From Auanema rhodensis (Eukaryota > Nematoda > Chromadorea > Rhabditida > Rhabditidae), in NCBI GenBank assembly GCA_964057225.1, contig OZ059900.1:6334501-6398500 (forward strand): 64,000 nucleotides of DNA, written 5' to 3'. Both the position numbers and the translations under genes were made by a program. This document shows, piece after piece, positions 61,542 to 64,000 of the stretch. Each line of letters starts with the position of its first letter. Within the stretch, counting starts at the first letter, position 1. The notes beneath the pieces were generated by a model, which saw only the letters and a program-made list of their open reading frames with translations, was not told where the DNA came from and searched no databases.

Positions 61542-64000
61542 AAGATATGATATCAAACTTCACAATACTCAAAGATGATCAAACAATAAAGACGGTAATG
61601 TAGTTTTAAATTGACTGAATAAATACAGAAAGTTACAAAAAAAGGTAAATTTTCAAAAACTTAGAAGGAAAGAACTGTTCATAATTCGAAGATGAAATTC
61701 ACAAAATTCTGAGATATGATATCAAACTTCACAATACTCAAAGATGATCAAACAATAAAGACGGTAATGTAGTTTCAAATTGACTGAATAAATACAGAAA
61801 GTTACAAAAAAAGGTAAATTTTCAAAAACTTAGAAGGAAAGAACTGTTCATAATTCGAAGATGAAATTCACAAAATTCTGAGATATGATATCAAACTTCA
61901 CAATACTCAAAGATGATCAAACAATAAAGACGGTAATGTAGTTTCAAATTGACTGAATAAATACAGAAAGTTACAAAAAAAGGTAAATTTTCAAAAACTT
62001 AGAAGGAAAGAACTGTTCATTATTTTGAGATGAAATTCTCAAAATTCTAAGATATGATATCAAACTTCACAATACTCAAAGATGATCAAACAATAAAGAC
62101 GGTAATGTAGTTTCAAATTGACTGAATAAATACAGAAAGTTACAAAAAAAGGTAAATTTTCAAAAACTTAGAAGGAAAGAACTGTTCATAATTCGAAGAT
62201 GAAATTCACAAAATTCTGAGATATGATATCAAACTTCACAATACTCAAAGATGATCAAACAATAAAGACGGTAATGTAGTTTTAAATTGATTGAATAAAT
62301 ACAAAAAAGTAGAGAACTGTTCATAATTCGAAGATGAAATTCACAAAATTCTAAATGATTGAAAAAATACAAAAATTTACAAAAAAAGGTAAATTTTCAA
62401 AAACTTATAAGTAAAGAACTGTTCATTATTTTGAGATGAAATTCACAAAAATCTAAGGTATGATATCAAAGTTCACAATAGTCAATGATGATTAAATAAT
62501 GAAGACATTAGTGTAGTTTTTAAATTGATTGAAAAAATACAAAAAAGTAGAGAACTGTTCATTATTCAAAGATGAAATTCCAAAAATATTCTAAGATATG
62601 ATATTAAACTCTAGAATACTCAAAGATGATCGAATAATAAAGACGTTGATGTAGTTTTAAATTGATTGAAAAACACAAAAATTTACAAAGAAAGGTAAAT
62701 TTTCAAAACCTTATAAGTAAAGAACTGTTAATTATTTTGAGATGATATTCACAAAAATCTAAGGTATGATATCAAAGTTCACAATAGTCAATGATGATTA
62801 AATAATAAAGACATTAATGTAGTTTTTAAATTGATTGAAAAAATACAAAAAAATAGAGAACTGTTCATAATTCGGAGAGGAAATTCTCAAATTTCTAAGA
62901 TATGATATTAAACTCTAGAATACTCAAAGATGATCGAATAATAAAGACGTTGATGTAGTTTTAAATTGATTGAAAAAATACAAAAAGTTACAAAAAAAGG
63001 TAAATTTTCAAAAACTTATAAGTAGCGAACTGTTCATTATTTTGAGATGATATTCACAAAATTCTAAGATATGATATCAAACTTCACAATACTCAAAGAT
63101 GATCAAACAATAAAGACGTTAATGTAGTTTTTAAATTGATTGAAAAAATACAAAAAATTACAAAAAAAGGTAAATTTTCAAAAACTTAGAAGGAAAGAAC
63201 TGTTCATTATTTTGAGATGAAATTCTCAAAATTCTAAGATATGATATCAAACTTCACAATACTCAAAGATGATCAAATAATAAAGACATAAGTGTAGTTT
63301 TTAAATTGATTGAAAAAATACAAAAAGTTACAAAAAAAGGTAAATTTTCAAAAACTTATAAGTAAAGAACTGTTCATAATTCGAAGAGGAAATTCACAAA
63401 ATTCTAAGATATGATATTAAACTTCACAATACTCAAAGATGATCAAACAATAAAGACGGTAATGTAGTTTTAAATTGATTGAAAAAATACAAAAAAGTAG
63501 AGAACTGTTCATAATTCGGAGAGGAAATTCACATAATTTTAAGATATGATATTCAACTTCACAATACTCAAAGATGATCAAGCAATAAAGACGTTAATGT
63601 AGTTTTTAAATTGATTGAATAAATACAAAAATTTACAAAAAAAGGTAAATTTTCAAAAACTTATAAGTAGCGAACTGTTCATTATTTTGAGATGATATTC
63701 ACAAAATTCTAAGATATGATATCAAACTTCACAATACTCAAAGATGATCAAACAATAAAGACGTTAATGTAGTTTTTAAATTGATTGAAAAAATACAAAA
63801 AATTACAAAAAAAGGTAAATTTTCAAAAACTTAGAAGGAAAGAACTGTTCATTATTTTGAGATGAAATTCTCAAAATTCTAAGATATGATATCAAACTTC
63901 ACAATACTCAAAGATGATCAAATAATAAAGACATAAGTGTAGTTTTTAAATTGATTGAAAAAATACAAAAAGTTACAAAAAAAGGTAAATTTTCAAAAAC
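61542..64000 (+). repeat. Satellite array E, forward orientation, runs off the window
   Basis: It starts like the satellite of units 1 and 2 but has three extra monomers (about 510 bp, about 61730-62240) before the shared truncated monomer at about 62280. It then continues with new variants. A 645-bp higher-order repeat is visible at the right: TAGCGAACTG recurs at 63023 and 63668 with the same order of monomer variants between. Confidence 0.95.

Overview
This window looks like a satellite-rich block of a nematode genome. About three quarters of it is one AT-rich tandem repeat of about 170 bp (the first monomer has 40 G/C in 170). The nematode assignment is an inference. It rests on the very short introns with TTTTCAG-type acceptors (47 and 85 bp at 14.9-15.2 kb) and on a BEL/Pao retroelement carrying an envelope-like ORF that resembles phlebovirus G2-like proteins of nematode BEL elements. 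There are no bacterial features, tRNA or rRNA genes that I can see.

Layout. 1-12391: satellite array A, forward orientation. 12392-14534: fragment of a protein-primed type B DNA polymerase (Maverick/Polinton-like, minus strand, frameshifted) bracketed by 317-bp direct repeats. 14535-15394: 5' half of a gene encoding an N-terminal ubiquitin-like domain, plus strand, cut off by satellite. 15395-27089: array B, reverse orientation. 27099-46940: array C, forward, with higher-order periods. 46941-52418: a rearranged BEL/Pao element with 5' LTR, Gag-protease, the start of reverse transcriptase, an inverted piece, an Env-like region, a coiled-coil ORF and a truncated 3' LTR. 52419-52822: array D, reverse. 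52832 to about 61541: three nearly identical tandem units of about 3.19 kb, each holding a minus-strand pseudogene of the same ubiquitin-like gene family plus a short satellite stretch. 61542-64000: array E, forward, running off the window.

The single-copy gene piece at 14.8 kb and the three tandem copies are relatives. The 14.8 kb piece keeps an intact intron-2 acceptor and reading frame. All three tandem copies share a broken acceptor, a 14-bp deletion and an in-frame TAG. The family appears to combine a 77-residue ubiquitin-like domain, a linker and an atypical kinase-like region (DLHxxN loop followed by IIDF). The pseudogene has become part of a large composite satellite unit.

The most informative structural observation is a 703-bp inverted repeat inside the BEL element (49674-50376 and 51748-52450). 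Its outer ends include the same 32 bp of satellite beyond the truncated LTR. The second arm was therefore copied from a DNA locus already embedded in satellite, not made by retrotransposition. Overall the region is a graveyard of mobile elements and captured genes that satellite turnover has cut, inverted and amplified.
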